This document shows positions 1 through 8,212 of a stretch of DNA of 34,306 nt, piece by piece. Position 1 is the stretch's first letter, and each line of letters opens with the position of its first letter. The notes under the pieces were generated by a model. That model worked only from the letters and a program-made list of their open reading frames with translations, did not search any database and was not told where the DNA came from. The DNA comes from Pseudoduganella aquatica (GTDB taxonomy: Bacteria > Pseudomonadota > Gammaproteobacteria > Burkholderiales > Burkholderiaceae_D): positions 1 to 34,306 of the forward strand of contig NZ_WWCU01000049.1 of assembly GCF_009857595.1 (NCBI RefSeq), given 5' to 3'. A program made the translations under genes and the position numbers.

Positions 1-555
1 GCCGCGCTGGGCGCGCTGATCGGCGGCACCACGGGCAGCCACAGCAGTGGCCGCACGGCCGGCGGCGCGCTGATCGGCGCGGCGGCCGGCGCCGTGATCG
101 GCAATATCTGGTCCACCCGCATGGAGAACCAGAAGCGCGCCATGGAACAGGCCACGCAAGGCACCGGCGTCCAGGTCAGCAAGACCGACGACAACCGCCT
201 GCGCCTGGAAATTCCCAGCGATATCTCCTTCGACACCGGCCGCGCCGACATCAAGTCCAACTTCCGCCCCATCCTGGACCGCTTCGCCGCCACGCTGAAC
301 GAGAACCCCGCCGCCACGGTCAGCATCATCGGCCACACCGACAGCACCGGCAGCGACGCCATCAACCAGCCGCTGTCGGTCGACCGCGCCAGCAACGCGC
401 GCGACTACCTGGCCGCGCGCGGCGTGTCGCCCACCCGCATCACGGTGGAAGGCAAGGGCTCGCGCGAACCCATCGCCTCCAACAACGACGACAGCGGGCG
501 CGCGCGCAACCGCCGCGTCGAGATCTTCGTGGCGGAACCGCAAAGCCGGGGCTGA
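1..555 (+). CDS. OmpA-family protein with glycine-zipper segment, 5' end outside window
   Basis: The frame is open from base 1, so the N terminus lies upstream; 184 residues are visible. The first ~38 residues are Gly/Ala-rich with repeated GGALIGAAAG-like steps, a glycine-zipper membrane-associated segment. Residues ~60-180 form an OmpA C-terminal domain: an Ile-Gly-His-Thr-Asp motif (GHTDSTGS), LSVDRASNARDYL, and the closing GRARNRRVEIFV. The Asp and Arg in these motifs are those that bind diaminopimelate of peptidoglycan in OmpA/Pal proteins. The architecture (glycine zipper then OmpA domain) resembles YiaD-type outer-membrane lipoproteins, which tether outer membrane to cell wall; the lipobox cannot be checked here. 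The next gene follows 37 bases downstream on the same strand, so co-transcription is possible. Confidence 0.9.
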   Translation, partial: AALGALIGGTTGSHSSGRTAGGALIGAAAGAVIGNIWSTRMENQKRAMEQATQGTGVQVSKTDDNRLRLEIPSDISFDTGRADIKSNFRPILDRFAATLNENPAATVSIIGHTDSTGSDAINQPLSVDRASNARDYLAARGVSPTRITVEGKGSREPIASNNDDSGRARNRRVEIFVAEPQSRG

Positions 556-592
556 TTGGAGTATGCTGGCGGCTGAACTGACAGGAGCCGCC

Positions 593-1132
593 ATGCCACA
601 AGCCCGCCACATCCTGCCGGCCGCCATCCTCGCGGCCGGCTTTTTGCTTCCCGCCGCCGCCCAGACCATACGGCCCGGCCTGTGGGAAATCACCAACAAG
701 ATCCAGTCCGCCAGCGGCGGCAACGCCCAGGCCCTGTCCGAGGCGCAAAAGCAGCTCGCCAGCCTGCCGCCCGAGCAGCGCAAGATGGTGGAAGCCATGA
801 TGGCCAAGCAAGGCGTGGCCCTGAGCAGCAGCGGCGACGGCGGCATGAAGCTGACCTACTGCGTGACCAAGGAAATGGCGGAGAAAAAGGAATTGCCGAC
901 GGGGCAGCAAGGCGACTGCAAGTCCACCAGCACGCCCGTCGCGGGCGGCATGAACGTCAGCTTCACCTGCACCAAGCCGCCGTCCAGCGGCAGCGGGCAG
1001 GTGATCTTCCAGGGCGACAGCGCCTACACCGTGCGCATGACCATCAACGGCGCCATGCAGGGCAAGCAGGAGAGCATGACGGTGGACAGCACCGGCCGCC
1101 TGCTCAGCCCGGATTGCGCGGGCAGGAAATAG
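593..1132 (+). CDS. DUF3617-type secreted protein
   Basis: A 179-residue protein. The ATG at 593 is chosen over an upstream alternative at 563 because AGGAG lies at 583-587 and the protein then begins directly with a signal peptide (basic MPQARH, hydrophobic AAILAAGFLLPAAA, cleavage near AAAQ). The mature part opens with RPGLWEITNK, the hallmark start of DUF3617 proteins, and contains four cysteines that could form disulfides in the periplasm. A Gln/Met-rich helical stretch (residues ~45-75) is followed by a beta-rich half ending in SPDCAGRK. The molecular role of the family is not known to me; location is inferred to be periplasmic. Convergent with the aminotransferase gene, whose stop is 11 bases away. 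Confidence 0.8.
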   Translation: MPQARHILPAAILAAGFLLPAAAQTIRPGLWEITNKIQSASGGNAQALSEAQKQLASLPPEQRKMVEAMMAKQGVALSSSGDGGMKLTYCVTKEMAEKKELPTGQQGDCKSTSTPVAGGMNVSFTCTKPPSSGSGQVIFQGDSAYTVRMTINGAMQGKQESMTVDSTGRLLSPDCAGRK

Positions 1133-1143
1133 TCACTGGGTAA

Positions 1144-1980
1144 TCAGTGCTGGTCCATGAAGGCGAAATACAGGTCGCGCGCCTGCGTGGCCACCGGCCC
1201 GACAGGCAGCGTCCGCCCTTCATAGCGCACGCAAGGCGTGACCTTGCCGTAGTTGCCGGTGTTGAAGATCTCCACCGCCGTCAGCAGCTCTTCCGGCTTG
1301 ACCGGACGCTCCTCCACCGCCACGCCGGCCTCGGCCAGCAGCTTGATCACGCGCGCGCGGGTGATGCCGGACAGAAAGGTGCCGTTCGGCACCGGCGTCA
1401 CCACCTTGCCTTCAGGCGTGACGAAGAACAGATTGGCGGTGGCGAATTCGGCCACGTGGCCCTGGCTGTCCACCATCACCGCATTGTCGTAGCCCTTGTC
1501 CTTGGCCAGGCGCAGCGCCTTGGTGGAATTGGCGTACAGCGCGGACGCCTTGGCGTCGGCCACGGCCATGTCGGCGTCCGGACGGCGCAGCGAGGACAGG
1601 CAGGCGGAAAAGCCCGTGAACGGCGGCATGGGCGCGTCGAACAGCGTCAGCGCGAAGGCCGACTTCTCGGCCACGGGGATCAGCAGGCCGTCGGTGCCGA
1701 ACACCAGCGGACGGATATACAGCTCGGCGTCGGCCGGGAATTTGGCCACGCCCTCGCGCACCAGCTTTTCCATCTCGTCCACGCTCAGCGGGCACACCAG
1801 GCCCACGCTGGTGGACGAGCGCACCACGCGCTCCAGGTGCGGGCGCAGGTCCGGCATATGGCCGCGCACCGAGCGCGCGCCGTCGAAAACGGAAGAACCT
1901 AGCCAGACGCTGTGGTCCATGGCGCCGAACAGCGGCGCATTGCCTTCACTCCAGCTGCCATTGAAATAGGTGAGATACAT
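1144..1980 (-). CDS. Class IV (branched-chain type) aminotransferase
   Basis: 278 residues, PLP fold type IV. Visible family marks are the N-terminal YFNGSW, the HSVWLGSSVFDGARSV segment, Arg-rich LRPHLERV, the Schiff-base lysine K144 in DAKASALYANS, and E178 in the VAEFATANLFFV strand, equivalent to the Glu that contacts the pyridine nitrogen of PLP. TFLSGITR and NTGNYGKVTP are the phosphate-loop and C-terminal motifs. Length is slightly below the ~305 residues of IlvE. The expected reaction is transfer of an amino group between a branched-chain (or related) amino acid and 2-oxoglutarate in the cytoplasm. Substrate cannot be settled from sequence: a D-amino-acid or other fold-IV activity remains possible, so I give no symbol. 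Downstream of the porin gene on the same strand, 49 bases apart. Confidence 0.85.
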   Translation of the reverse strand: MYLTYFNGSWSEGNAPLFGAMDHSVWLGSSVFDGARSVRGHMPDLRPHLERVVRSSTSVGLVCPLSVDEMEKLVREGVAKFPADAELYIRPLVFGTDGLLIPVAEKSAFALTLFDAPMPPFTGFSACLSSLRRPDADMAVADAKASALYANSTKALRLAKDKGYDNAVMVDSQGHVAEFATANLFFVTPEGKVVTPVPNGTFLSGITRARVIKLLAEAGVAVEERPVKPEELLTAVEIFNTGNYGKVTPCVRYEGRTLPVGPVATQARDLYFAFMDQH

Positions 1981-2003
1981 AGGTTTCCAAGCGGTAGTTG
2001 TAC

Positions 2004-2018
2004 ACAGTCTTCGACTGT
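2004..2018 (-). terminator. Short hairpin between porin and aminotransferase genes
   Basis: ACAGTC, a 3-base loop and GACTGT form a perfect six-pair stem just 3' of the porin stop codon (leftward transcription). No T-run follows, so it is at best a weak or attenuating terminator, or an mRNA 3'-end protector between two same-strand genes. Confidence 0.25.
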
Positions 2019-2029
2019 AGCACAGCCGC

Positions 2030-3112
2030 CTAGAAGGAGTGGTGCAAGCCCAGGTTGATGCCGCTGTTGCCGCGCCCCCTGTCGGTGGCGTTGCCCACCG
2101 TATAGCCGGCGCCGTTCTCGTTCTTGATCTTGGCGTAGGCCGCGTACAAGCTGGTGCGCTTGGACAGCGCGTAGGTCACGCCGGCCGCGAGCTGGTCCGC
2201 ATCCTGGTTGGCCAGCGTGCGGTCGTTCTTGTGGATGTAGGAGACCATAAAAGTCGCCGCCCCCACCGGCACCGCCACGCCGGCCAGCATGTCGTGGCTC
2301 TTGCTCGACGGCGTGGGCGCCACCAGCGCGCCGTAGGGATTGGACGCGTCCCACGGCGAGCTGCCGAGGCCCCGGTTGACCCCGTAAGCCGCGTACACCG
2401 TGGCCCGGCCCAGATTCACATTGGCCGCCACCAGCGTGTTGCGCGAGGAATAATCGACCGCCGGCACGACGCCGGTCGCGTCCGACAGATTGTTCTTGCG
2501 CTGGTGCGCCACGCGCAGCGTGAACGGCCCCTTCTCATAGCCTATGGTGGCGCCGTAGGCGCGGTTGAAGCGTGTGCTGTAGGGCGACTCGCCGAAACTG
2601 TAGATGGCGCTCGCGCTCCAGCCATGCAGCTGTGGCGTGGCGTACTTGACGGTGTTGTCGTAGCGCCGCGTGGTGTAGCCGGCCAGGTTGGTGGCAGCAC
2701 CCGCCATGCCGCCCCGGAACGGGTCGGCCACGTCGATCAGGGCCTCGTACTGCAGATTGTACTGGCGGCCCAGCGTAATGGCGCCCCAGCCGCTCTGCAG
2801 GCCCACAAAGGCCTGGCGGCCAAACAGCCGCCCCTCCTCGGACTGGCCGGTGTCCGCGCCCAAGCCGGCTTCCAGCGTGTACACCGCCACCGTGTCGCCG
2901 CCCAGCTGTTCCTTGCCGGACACGCCCAGCCGCGAACCGCTGGCGACGCCGCTGCTGACCTTGGTTTTGGCGCACGCCGTGCCGCAGCCGCGCTCGGCCA
3001 CCACGCCCGCATCGAGCACGCCGTAAATATTGACCGACGACTGGTTGCCAGCCGACTGCGCCAGCGCAGGCAGCGGAACGATCAAGGCCAGGGTACAGAG
3101 CGCGGTTTTCAT
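2030..3112 (-). CDS. General porin (Burkholderiales-type, trimeric beta-barrel)
   Basis: 360 residues. A signal peptide (MKTALCTLALIVPLPALAQS) is followed by SSVNIYGVLDAGVV, the standard first strand of proteobacterial porins. Further signatures are SRLGVSGKEQLGG, GRQAFVGLQSGWGAITLGRQ (the segment leading into constriction loop L3) and YDNTVKYATPQLHGWSASAIYSFGE. The chain ends in Phe (LGLHHSF), the C-terminal signal recognised by the BAM complex. Length is normal for this family. It should form a trimeric outer-membrane diffusion channel for small hydrophilic solutes. Two cysteines at GCGTAC in the N-terminal region are somewhat unusual for the family and could form a loop disulfide. It is divergent from the CoA-transferase gene; their shared upstream region carries a 19-bp dyad. 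Confidence 0.93.
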   Translation of the reverse strand: MKTALCTLALIVPLPALAQSAGNQSSVNIYGVLDAGVVAERGCGTACAKTKVSSGVASGSRLGVSGKEQLGGDTVAVYTLEAGLGADTGQSEEGRLFGRQAFVGLQSGWGAITLGRQYNLQYEALIDVADPFRGGMAGAATNLAGYTTRRYDNTVKYATPQLHGWSASAIYSFGESPYSTRFNRAYGATIGYEKGPFTLRVAHQRKNNLSDATGVVPAVDYSSRNTLVAANVNLGRATVYAAYGVNRGLGSSPWDASNPYGALVAPTPSSKSHDMLAGVAVPVGAATFMVSYIHKNDRTLANQDADQLAAGVTYALSKRTSLYAAYAKIKNENGAGYTVGNATDRGRGNSGINLGLHHSF

Positions 3113-3190
3113 GATAAGGACCAGCCTACGCCCCCGAGCCGGGCAATTCTGTGCGCGCGCTCACATTCAAACCGGTCAATTGTCGTCCAC

Positions 3191-3221
3191 TTGATATTCA
3201 TCATATCAACAAGGGTATAGT
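3191..3221 (+). promoter_or_regulatory. Putative promoter with 19-bp dyad operator upstream of CoA-transferase
   Basis: TTGATAT (3191-3197) and ATATCAA (3203-3209) form a perfect seven-base inverted repeat around TCATC. The left arm contains a possible -35 (TTGATA) and TATAGT at 3216-3221 a possible -10, spacer 19. The dyad therefore overlaps the promoter of the rightward gene and lies about 80 bases upstream of the porin start. It looks like an operator for a dimeric regulator that is not encoded next to it. Confidence 0.4.
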
Positions 3222-3268
3222 TTAGAGAAAAATAGACGCAGATCAAAAACCCGGAAAGGCAGGAGACC

Positions 3269-4579
3269 ATGAACACCGCAGCATCGCAGTACGCCAAGCA
3301 ATACGCCGACAAGCGCATGTCCGCCAGCGACGCCATCGAGCAGGTGCGCGACGGCGACTTCATCATCGTCCCGTCCGGCGCCGGCGAGCCGCCCACGCTG
3401 CTCACCGAGCTGTCCGAACAGCGGCGCCGCTTCCGCGACGTGAAAGTGTCGCAAATCCTGGCGCTGCGCAAATACGGCTATTTCGACTGCGACACGGTGC
3501 AGCATGTGCGCCACGTCGCCCTGTTCTTCGGCGGCGCCTCGCGCGCGGCCGGACAGGCGGGCTGGGCCGATTTCATCCCCGCCTATTTCTCCGAGCTGCC
3601 CAGCCTGATCGAGCGCGCGCAGATCCCGTCCGACGTGGTGTTTTCCATGGCCTCGCCGATGAACGAGCAAGGCTGGTTCTCGCTCAGCCTGGGCGCCGAC
3701 TACACCATGGCGGCGGTGCAGAAAGCCCGCGCCGTGGTACTGGAAGTGAACCCCAACGTGCCCTTCGCGCACGGCCAGTGCCACGTCCACATTTCGCAAG
3801 TGGCCGCGCTGGTGGAAAGCAGCGAGCCCATCATTGAAGTGGGCCTGCCCAAGATCGGCCCGGTGCAGGAAGCCATCGGCAAATACGTGGCCGACATGAT
3901 AGAAGACGGCTCCACCCTGCAGATCGGCTACGGCGGCATACCGGACGCGGTGGTGATGCAGCTGACCGGCAAGCGCGACCTCGGCATCCACACCGAAATG
4001 ATAGGCGACGGCATCCTCAACCTGGTGGAAGCGGGCGTGGTGACCAACCGCAGGAAGACCTGGCTGCCGAACAAGATGGTGGCCACCTTCGCGCTCGGCT
4101 CCAAGCGCCTGTACGACTATATGCACCACAACCCCATGCTGGAAATGCACCCGGTCAACACCACCAACGACCCCTATATCGCCGGGCAGAACGACAAGCT
4201 GATCGCCATCAACGCCAGCCTGCAGATCGACCTGCTGGGCCAGTGCGGCTCGGAGAGCATCGCCCACCTGCCCTACTCCGGCACGGGCGGCCAGGTCGAC
4301 TTCGTGCGCGCGGCCAACCGCTCGCGCGGCGGCAAGGCCTTCATCGTGCTGCCCTCGACGGCCAAGGACGGCACCATCTCGCGCATCGTGCCCACGCTCA
4401 CGCCCGGCACCCACGTCACGACGGGCAAGAACGACATCAACTACGTGGTGACGGAATACGGCGTGGCCCAGCTGCGCGGCAAGTCCGCCCGCCAGCGCGC
4501 CGACGAGCTCATCAGCATCGCCCACCCCGACTTCCGCGCCGAACTGCGGCAAGCCGCCGCGAAAATCAACCTCTGCTAA
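3269..4579 (+). CDS. Acetyl-CoA hydrolase/CoA-transferase family protein
   Basis: 436 residues, the usual length for the 4-hydroxybutyrate/butyrate CoA-transferase branch. Two Rossmann-like halves are visible: an N-terminal half with SGAGEPPTLLTEL and a C-terminal half with GYGGIPDAV (about 221-228). HTEM at 241-244 supplies E243, the expected catalytic glutamate that carries the CoA thioester intermediate, followed by IGDGILNLVEAGVVTN. GTGGQVDFVRAA and EYGVAQLRGKS near the C terminus are also family signatures. It should move CoA between short-chain acyl-CoA and a free acid such as acetate in the cytoplasm; the true acyl donor is not determined. An AGGAG Shine-Dalgarno lies a few bases before the ATG. 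It stands alone in its transcription unit, closed by the palindrome at 4584-4644. Confidence 0.88.
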   Translation: MNTAASQYAKQYADKRMSASDAIEQVRDGDFIIVPSGAGEPPTLLTELSEQRRRFRDVKVSQILALRKYGYFDCDTVQHVRHVALFFGGASRAAGQAGWADFIPAYFSELPSLIERAQIPSDVVFSMASPMNEQGWFSLSLGADYTMAAVQKARAVVLEVNPNVPFAHGQCHVHISQVAALVESSEPIIEVGLPKIGPVQEAIGKYVADMIEDGSTLQIGYGGIPDAVVMQLTGKRDLGIHTEMIGDGILNLVEAGVVTNRRKTWLPNKMVATFALGSKRLYDYMHHNPMLEMHPVNTTNDPYIAGQNDKLIAINASLQIDLLGQCGSESIAHLPYSGTGGQVDFVRAANRSRGGKAFIVLPSTAKDGTISRIVPTLTPGTHVTTGKNDINYVVTEYGVAQLRGKSARQRADELISIAHPDFRAELRQAAAKINLC

Positions 4580-4583
4580 AGTA

Positions 4584-4644
4584 AAAAAGGGGTCAGGGTT
4601 AATTAATTCGTCCTGGACGAATTAATTAACCCTGACCCCTTTTT
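4584..4644. repeat. 61-nt perfect palindrome, copy 1 of GGGGTCAGGGTTA repeat
   Basis: Bases 4584-4613 and 4615-4644 are exact reverse complements (30 bp arms, single central base 4614). The outer arm AAAAAGGGGTCAGGGTTA is shared with the second copy at 27543-27610; the inner part differs. Both strands read as a GC-containing stem followed by TTTTT, so it could act as a bidirectional intrinsic terminator for the CoA-transferase gene. The dispersed-copy pattern is that of a REP-like element. Confidence 0.9.
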
Positions 4645-4703
4645 GGAGTCCTTTTTGCAGTGAGGAAAATGTGCGCTTGCAGCATTTAGGGTAAACTGTC
4701 GGG

Positions 4704-6707
4704 ATGCTTAATATTCTTGAAAGCATCTCCGATGCGACCACCGGCATCGACACGCTGGTAAAACTGTTCAACACCCTGCGCCCCAAGCGCGCTGCCGACG
4801 CGGGCAAGGCGATCGCCAATGTCCGCACCCTGACCCGCTTGCTCAAGGCCGATCCGGCCCATGCCCAGGCCTTGCGCGACTACATCGTGCGCCTGCTGGG
4901 CGAGCGCCGCCATTCGAGCTTGTACACCGAGATCGGCGTGCTGTCGAACGATGGCTTCTTCACCGAGCTGAAGCGCCGCATCGCCTACCGCCTGCTGCCG
5001 CCCGCGCTGGGCGACGAGTACCTGAGCGATGCGCTCGACCAGCTGGCCCACGAGCAGACCGACCACCTGTGGATCGCCGCCGTGCCCGCCGCCGACTGGC
5101 TGGACCTGTTCGACACCATCTTCACCGCCGTGCCCGGCATGCGCAATGTGATGCTGGCCGGCCTGCTGGACGCGATCCGCACCCTGTCCTACCGCGTGGC
5201 GGCCATCGGCCTGGAGCCGAAGCTGACCAATTTCCACACCGAAATCGAAGTCTTCGATTCCCCCTTCACCGAGCAGAACCGCGAAGTGAACGCCTACCTG
5301 GACGGCTACCAGCTGCTGCTGGCCGGCGAGGCCGCCGAGGTGGAGGACGCGCGCCACCTGCTGGTGATGCTGGACCAGTGCGAGGACGTGGTGGCCAAGA
5401 TCCGCAAGAAGGCCCTGGTGCAAGGCACCAGCATCGCGCTGACCTATCTGCTGGTGACGCTGACGCAAAGCGTGGACCGCCTGCGCAAGCTGCTGTTCCT
5501 CGTGGACACCCCGGACGCCTCGGCCGAGGCCCGCCGCGCCGCCGCCGTGGCCCTGATGCTGGAGCTGATCGAAGCCCACAACAAGAAGTACACCGTGCGC
5601 GACCTGCTGGCCGACAATATCCACCTGCTGGCGCGCAACGTCACCGAGAACGCCAGCCGCACCGGCGAGCACTATGTGGCCGACAAGCGCAGCCAGCTGG
5701 GCGGCATGTTCCTGTCCTCGGCCGGGGCCGGCGTGGTGATCGGCTTCATGGCGCTGTTCAAGATCCTGATGTCCTATCTGCGCGCCGCGCCGCTGGTGGA
5801 AGCCTTCCTCTTCAGCATGAATTATTCGCTGGGCTTTATGTTCATCCACCTGCTGCACTTCACGGTGGCCACCAAGCAGCCCGCCATGACGGCCTCGCGC
5901 ATCGCCACCGGCCTGCAGAGCCGGGACGGCAAATACCTGGACATCGACAGCATGGCCGAACTGGTCAACAAGGTGTTCCGCACCCAGGTGTGGGCGGTGC
6001 TGGGCAACCTGGCCACCGCCATCCCTGTGGCCTGGCTGATCGCCTTCGGCTGGCAGCGCATCACCGGCCACCACCTGGTGTCGCCGGACAAGGCCATGCA
6101 TCTGCTGCACGATATCGACCCCATCGGCAGCCCCGCCCTGCTGTACGCGGCGGTGGCGGGCGTGTGCCTGTTCCTGGCCGGCCTGATCTCGGGCTACTAC
6201 GACAACAAGGCGCTGTACACGCGCTTTGCGCAGCGCGTGTCGCAGCGGCGCGGCCTGGGCCGCCTGATCGGCCAGCAGCGCCTGGACCGCCTGGGCGTCT
6301 ACCTGGAGAACAACCTGGGCGGCCTGATGGGCAATTTCTACTTCGGCATCCTGCTCGGCACCATAGGCACGCTGGGCTTCCTGCTGGGCCTGCCGCTGGA
6401 TATCCGCCACGTTACTTTCTCCTCTGCCAACTTCGCGACAGCAATTGTTGGACTCGATCACAATGTCAGCTGGCAACTGGTGTTGAAGTCCGTATCGGGA
6501 TTCCTTGCCATCGGCGCGGTCAACCTTATGGTCAGCTTTGCGCTGGCGCTGTGGGTGGCGCTGCGTTCGCGGCAGGTGCGCTTCAAGCATGGCTTTGCGC
6601 TGCTGAAAGCGCTGGGACGCCGTTTCATCACGGCGCCGGTGGACTTCTTCCTTGGGGCCAGGGATACGGCCCCCTTGTTGCCGGACGAGTCCACTATCAA
6701 GAGATAA
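4704..6707 (+). CDS. 'SpecificRecomb' (Gcr-like) multi-pass membrane protein
   Basis: 667 residues. This matches the family annotated as 'site-specific recombinase' after Neisseria Gcr, but the protein has the look of an inner-membrane protein. Residues 1-330 are soluble and helical (LNILESISDATTGIDTLVKLF; EQNREVNAYLDGYQLLL). The second half contains repeated hydrophobic segments (SSAGAGVVIGFMALF; AWLIAFGW; AAVAGVCLFLAGLISGYY; GILLGTIGTLGFLLGLPL; and a final LMVSFALALWVAL). No tyrosine- or serine-recombinase catalytic motif is visible. The recombinase name should therefore not be taken as function. The ATG lies 3' of the 4584-4644 palindrome. The stop is 3 bases before the next start, so it is almost certainly co-transcribed with the phospholipase D-like gene, hinting at an envelope or lipid role. 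Confidence 0.8.
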   Translation: MLNILESISDATTGIDTLVKLFNTLRPKRAADAGKAIANVRTLTRLLKADPAHAQALRDYIVRLLGERRHSSLYTEIGVLSNDGFFTELKRRIAYRLLPPALGDEYLSDALDQLAHEQTDHLWIAAVPAADWLDLFDTIFTAVPGMRNVMLAGLLDAIRTLSYRVAAIGLEPKLTNFHTEIEVFDSPFTEQNREVNAYLDGYQLLLAGEAAEVEDARHLLVMLDQCEDVVAKIRKKALVQGTSIALTYLLVTLTQSVDRLRKLLFLVDTPDASAEARRAAAVALMLELIEAHNKKYTVRDLLADNIHLLARNVTENASRTGEHYVADKRSQLGGMFLSSAGAGVVIGFMALFKILMSYLRAAPLVEAFLFSMNYSLGFMFIHLLHFTVATKQPAMTASRIATGLQSRDGKYLDIDSMAELVNKVFRTQVWAVLGNLATAIPVAWLIAFGWQRITGHHLVSPDKAMHLLHDIDPIGSPALLYAAVAGVCLFLAGLISGYYDNKALYTRFAQRVSQRRGLGRLIGQQRLDRLGVYLENNLGGLMGNFYFGILLGTIGTLGFLLGLPLDIRHVTFSSANFATAIVGLDHNVSWQLVLKSVSGFLAIGAVNLMVSFALALWVALRSRQVRFKHGFALLKALGRRFITAPVDFFLGARDTAPLLPDESTIKR

Positions 6708-6710
6708 ACC

Positions 6711-8105
6711 ATGACACTCCGAGGCGCGCACTGCTGGCTGGCTACTTTACTGACCTGCTGGTCCCTGGTGGCGTGCGCTTCGCTGCCGGCGGTGGTGGCG
6801 GACGACGCCAAGGCCAAGGCGGCCGTCTCCGCCCCGCCCCGCATCGAAACCGCCGACGGCAAGCTGTCCGCCAGCACCAGCGCGGCGCTGCTCAAGAAGC
6901 GCTGGGCCAAGGGCGCGCTCGACGTGCAGCAACAAGCGGCGCTGGAGGAGGCGGCCACCGGCGTGCCCCTCATCGCGGGCAACAAGGTACAGCTGCTGTT
7001 CGACGGCCCGGCCACCATGGCGGAAATGCTGAAGGCCATCGCCGCCGCCAGGAACCACATCAATTTCGAGACCTATATCTTCGACCAGGACGAGCTGGGC
7101 AACCAGTTCGCCGACCTGCTGCTGAAGAAGCAGGCCGAAGGCGTGACCGTCAACATCATCTACGACAGCGTGGGCACGCTGGGCGTGCCCCAGGCCTTCT
7201 TCGACCGCATGCGCGCCGGCGGCATCAAGCTGGTGGCCTTCAATCCCGTCAACCCGGCCAAGGTGCGCGGCAACGGCTGGAAGGTGAACAACCGCGACCA
7301 CCGCAAGGTGCTGATCGTGGACGGCAAGATCGCCTTCGCCGGCGGCATCAACATCAGCGACACCTATTCCAAGAGCTCGCCCTTCCGTTCCAAGAGTCCG
7401 CCCACCGACAAGTCGCAAGTGGGCTGGCGCGACACCCATGTGAAGCTGGAAGGGCCGGCCGTGGCGGCCTTCCAGTGGCTGTTCATCCAGGCCTGGGCAC
7501 AGCAGGACAGCGACGACCTGCGCGACGCCGACTACTTCCCCACCCCGGTGATCGCCGGCGACCGCATCGTGCGCGTGCTGGGCAGCGCGCCGGGCGGCAA
7601 GTTCGAGATCTTCAAGGCCTATCTGCTGGCGATGCAGGAGGCGAAGAAATCCATCCACATCACCATGGCCTATTTCGTGCCGGACGAGCAGACCATGACG
7701 GCGCTGACCGACGCAGCCAGGCGCGGCGTGGACGTGCGGCTGGTGCTGCCCAGCGTGTCCGACAGCGGCCTGGTCTGGCACGCCGGACGCGCCAAGTACG
7801 ACGAGCTGCTGGCGGCCGGCGTGAAGATCCACGAGCTCAAGCTGGCGGTGCTGCACGCCAAGACCGCCGTGATCGACGGCGTCTGGTCCACCGTGGGCTC
7901 GACCAACCTGGACACGCGCAGCTTCCTGCACAACAGCGAGATCAGCGTGATCGTGCTGAGCGACAGCTTCGGCGCGGAAATGGAGCGCGCCTTCCAGGAG
8001 GACTTGCGCAACTCCAACGAGATCACGCTGGAGCAGTGGCGCCACCGCCCCTGGAGCATGCGCATGAAGGAATGGTCGGCGCGCTTCATGGACTACTGGC
8101 TGTAG
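6711..8105 (+). CDS. Phospholipase D/cardiolipin synthase-like lipoprotein
   Basis: 464 residues with two HKD phosphodiesterase motifs: HRKVLIVD (H197, K199, D204) followed by GKIAFAGGINI, and HAKTAVID (H382, K384, D389) followed by GVWSTVGSTNLD. These make one active site with a phospho-histidine intermediate, as in cardiolipin synthases ClsA/B/C. The N terminus has a lipoprotein signal ending LVAC, with C22 as lipidation site, unlike ClsA, which has two N-terminal transmembrane helices. It is probably membrane-anchored in the periplasm. The expected chemistry is phosphatidyl transfer or phospholipid hydrolysis. It follows the SpecificRecomb gene by 3 bases. The exact acceptor (phosphatidylglycerol, phosphatidylethanolamine or water) is not determinable. 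Confidence 0.88.
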   Translation: MTLRGAHCWLATLLTCWSLVACASLPAVVADDAKAKAAVSAPPRIETADGKLSASTSAALLKKRWAKGALDVQQQAALEEAATGVPLIAGNKVQLLFDGPATMAEMLKAIAAARNHINFETYIFDQDELGNQFADLLLKKQAEGVTVNIIYDSVGTLGVPQAFFDRMRAGGIKLVAFNPVNPAKVRGNGWKVNNRDHRKVLIVDGKIAFAGGINISDTYSKSSPFRSKSPPTDKSQVGWRDTHVKLEGPAVAAFQWLFIQAWAQQDSDDLRDADYFPTPVIAGDRIVRVLGSAPGGKFEIFKAYLLAMQEAKKSIHITMAYFVPDEQTMTALTDAARRGVDVRLVLPSVSDSGLVWHAGRAKYDELLAAGVKIHELKLAVLHAKTAVIDGVWSTVGSTNLDTRSFLHNSEISVIVLSDSFGAEMERAFQEDLRNSNEITLEQWRHRPWSMRMKEWSARFMDYWL

Positions 8106-8119
8106 CGCCCTGCCCTTAG

Positions 8120-8164
8120 TTGCCTTAAAACATACGGTACGCTATGATATTGAGAATCATTTGC
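8120..8164 (+). promoter_or_regulatory. Promoter with overlapping Fur box
   Basis: TTGCCT (8120-8125) and TATGAT (8143-8148) are 17 bases apart, an excellent sigma-70 arrangement. The 19 bases at 8146-8164 (GATATTGAGAATCATTTGC) closely match the Fur consensus GATAATGATAATCATTATC and overlap the -10. Iron-replete repression of the downstream TonB receptor is expected. Confidence 0.75.
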
Positions 8165-8212
8165 ATTTAGCCAGCAGCCGCCAGCCGACTCCACTCTTAC
8201 CCAGGAATCCGC

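Noticed and set aside
1134..1149. CACTG...CAGTG hairpin between DUF3617 and aminotransferase genes
   Set aside because: Five-base stem without T-run overlapping a stop codon; too weak to call a terminator.
4704..6707. SpecificRecomb gene as a mobile-element or integron recombinase
   Set aside because: No catalytic motif, att site or flanking repeat pair; multiple membrane helices instead.
4686..6731. Long leftward open frame (681 codons) opposite the SpecificRecomb gene
   Set aside because: Low-complexity His/Gln/Arg/Val composition typical of antisense GC-rich DNA; the plus-strand protein is coherent, with a family match and membrane segments.
5069..8119. Rightward frame of ~1016 codons spanning two genes
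   Set aside because: Arg/Ala/Gly/Pro-rich shadow frame crossing the boundary of two well-supported genes.
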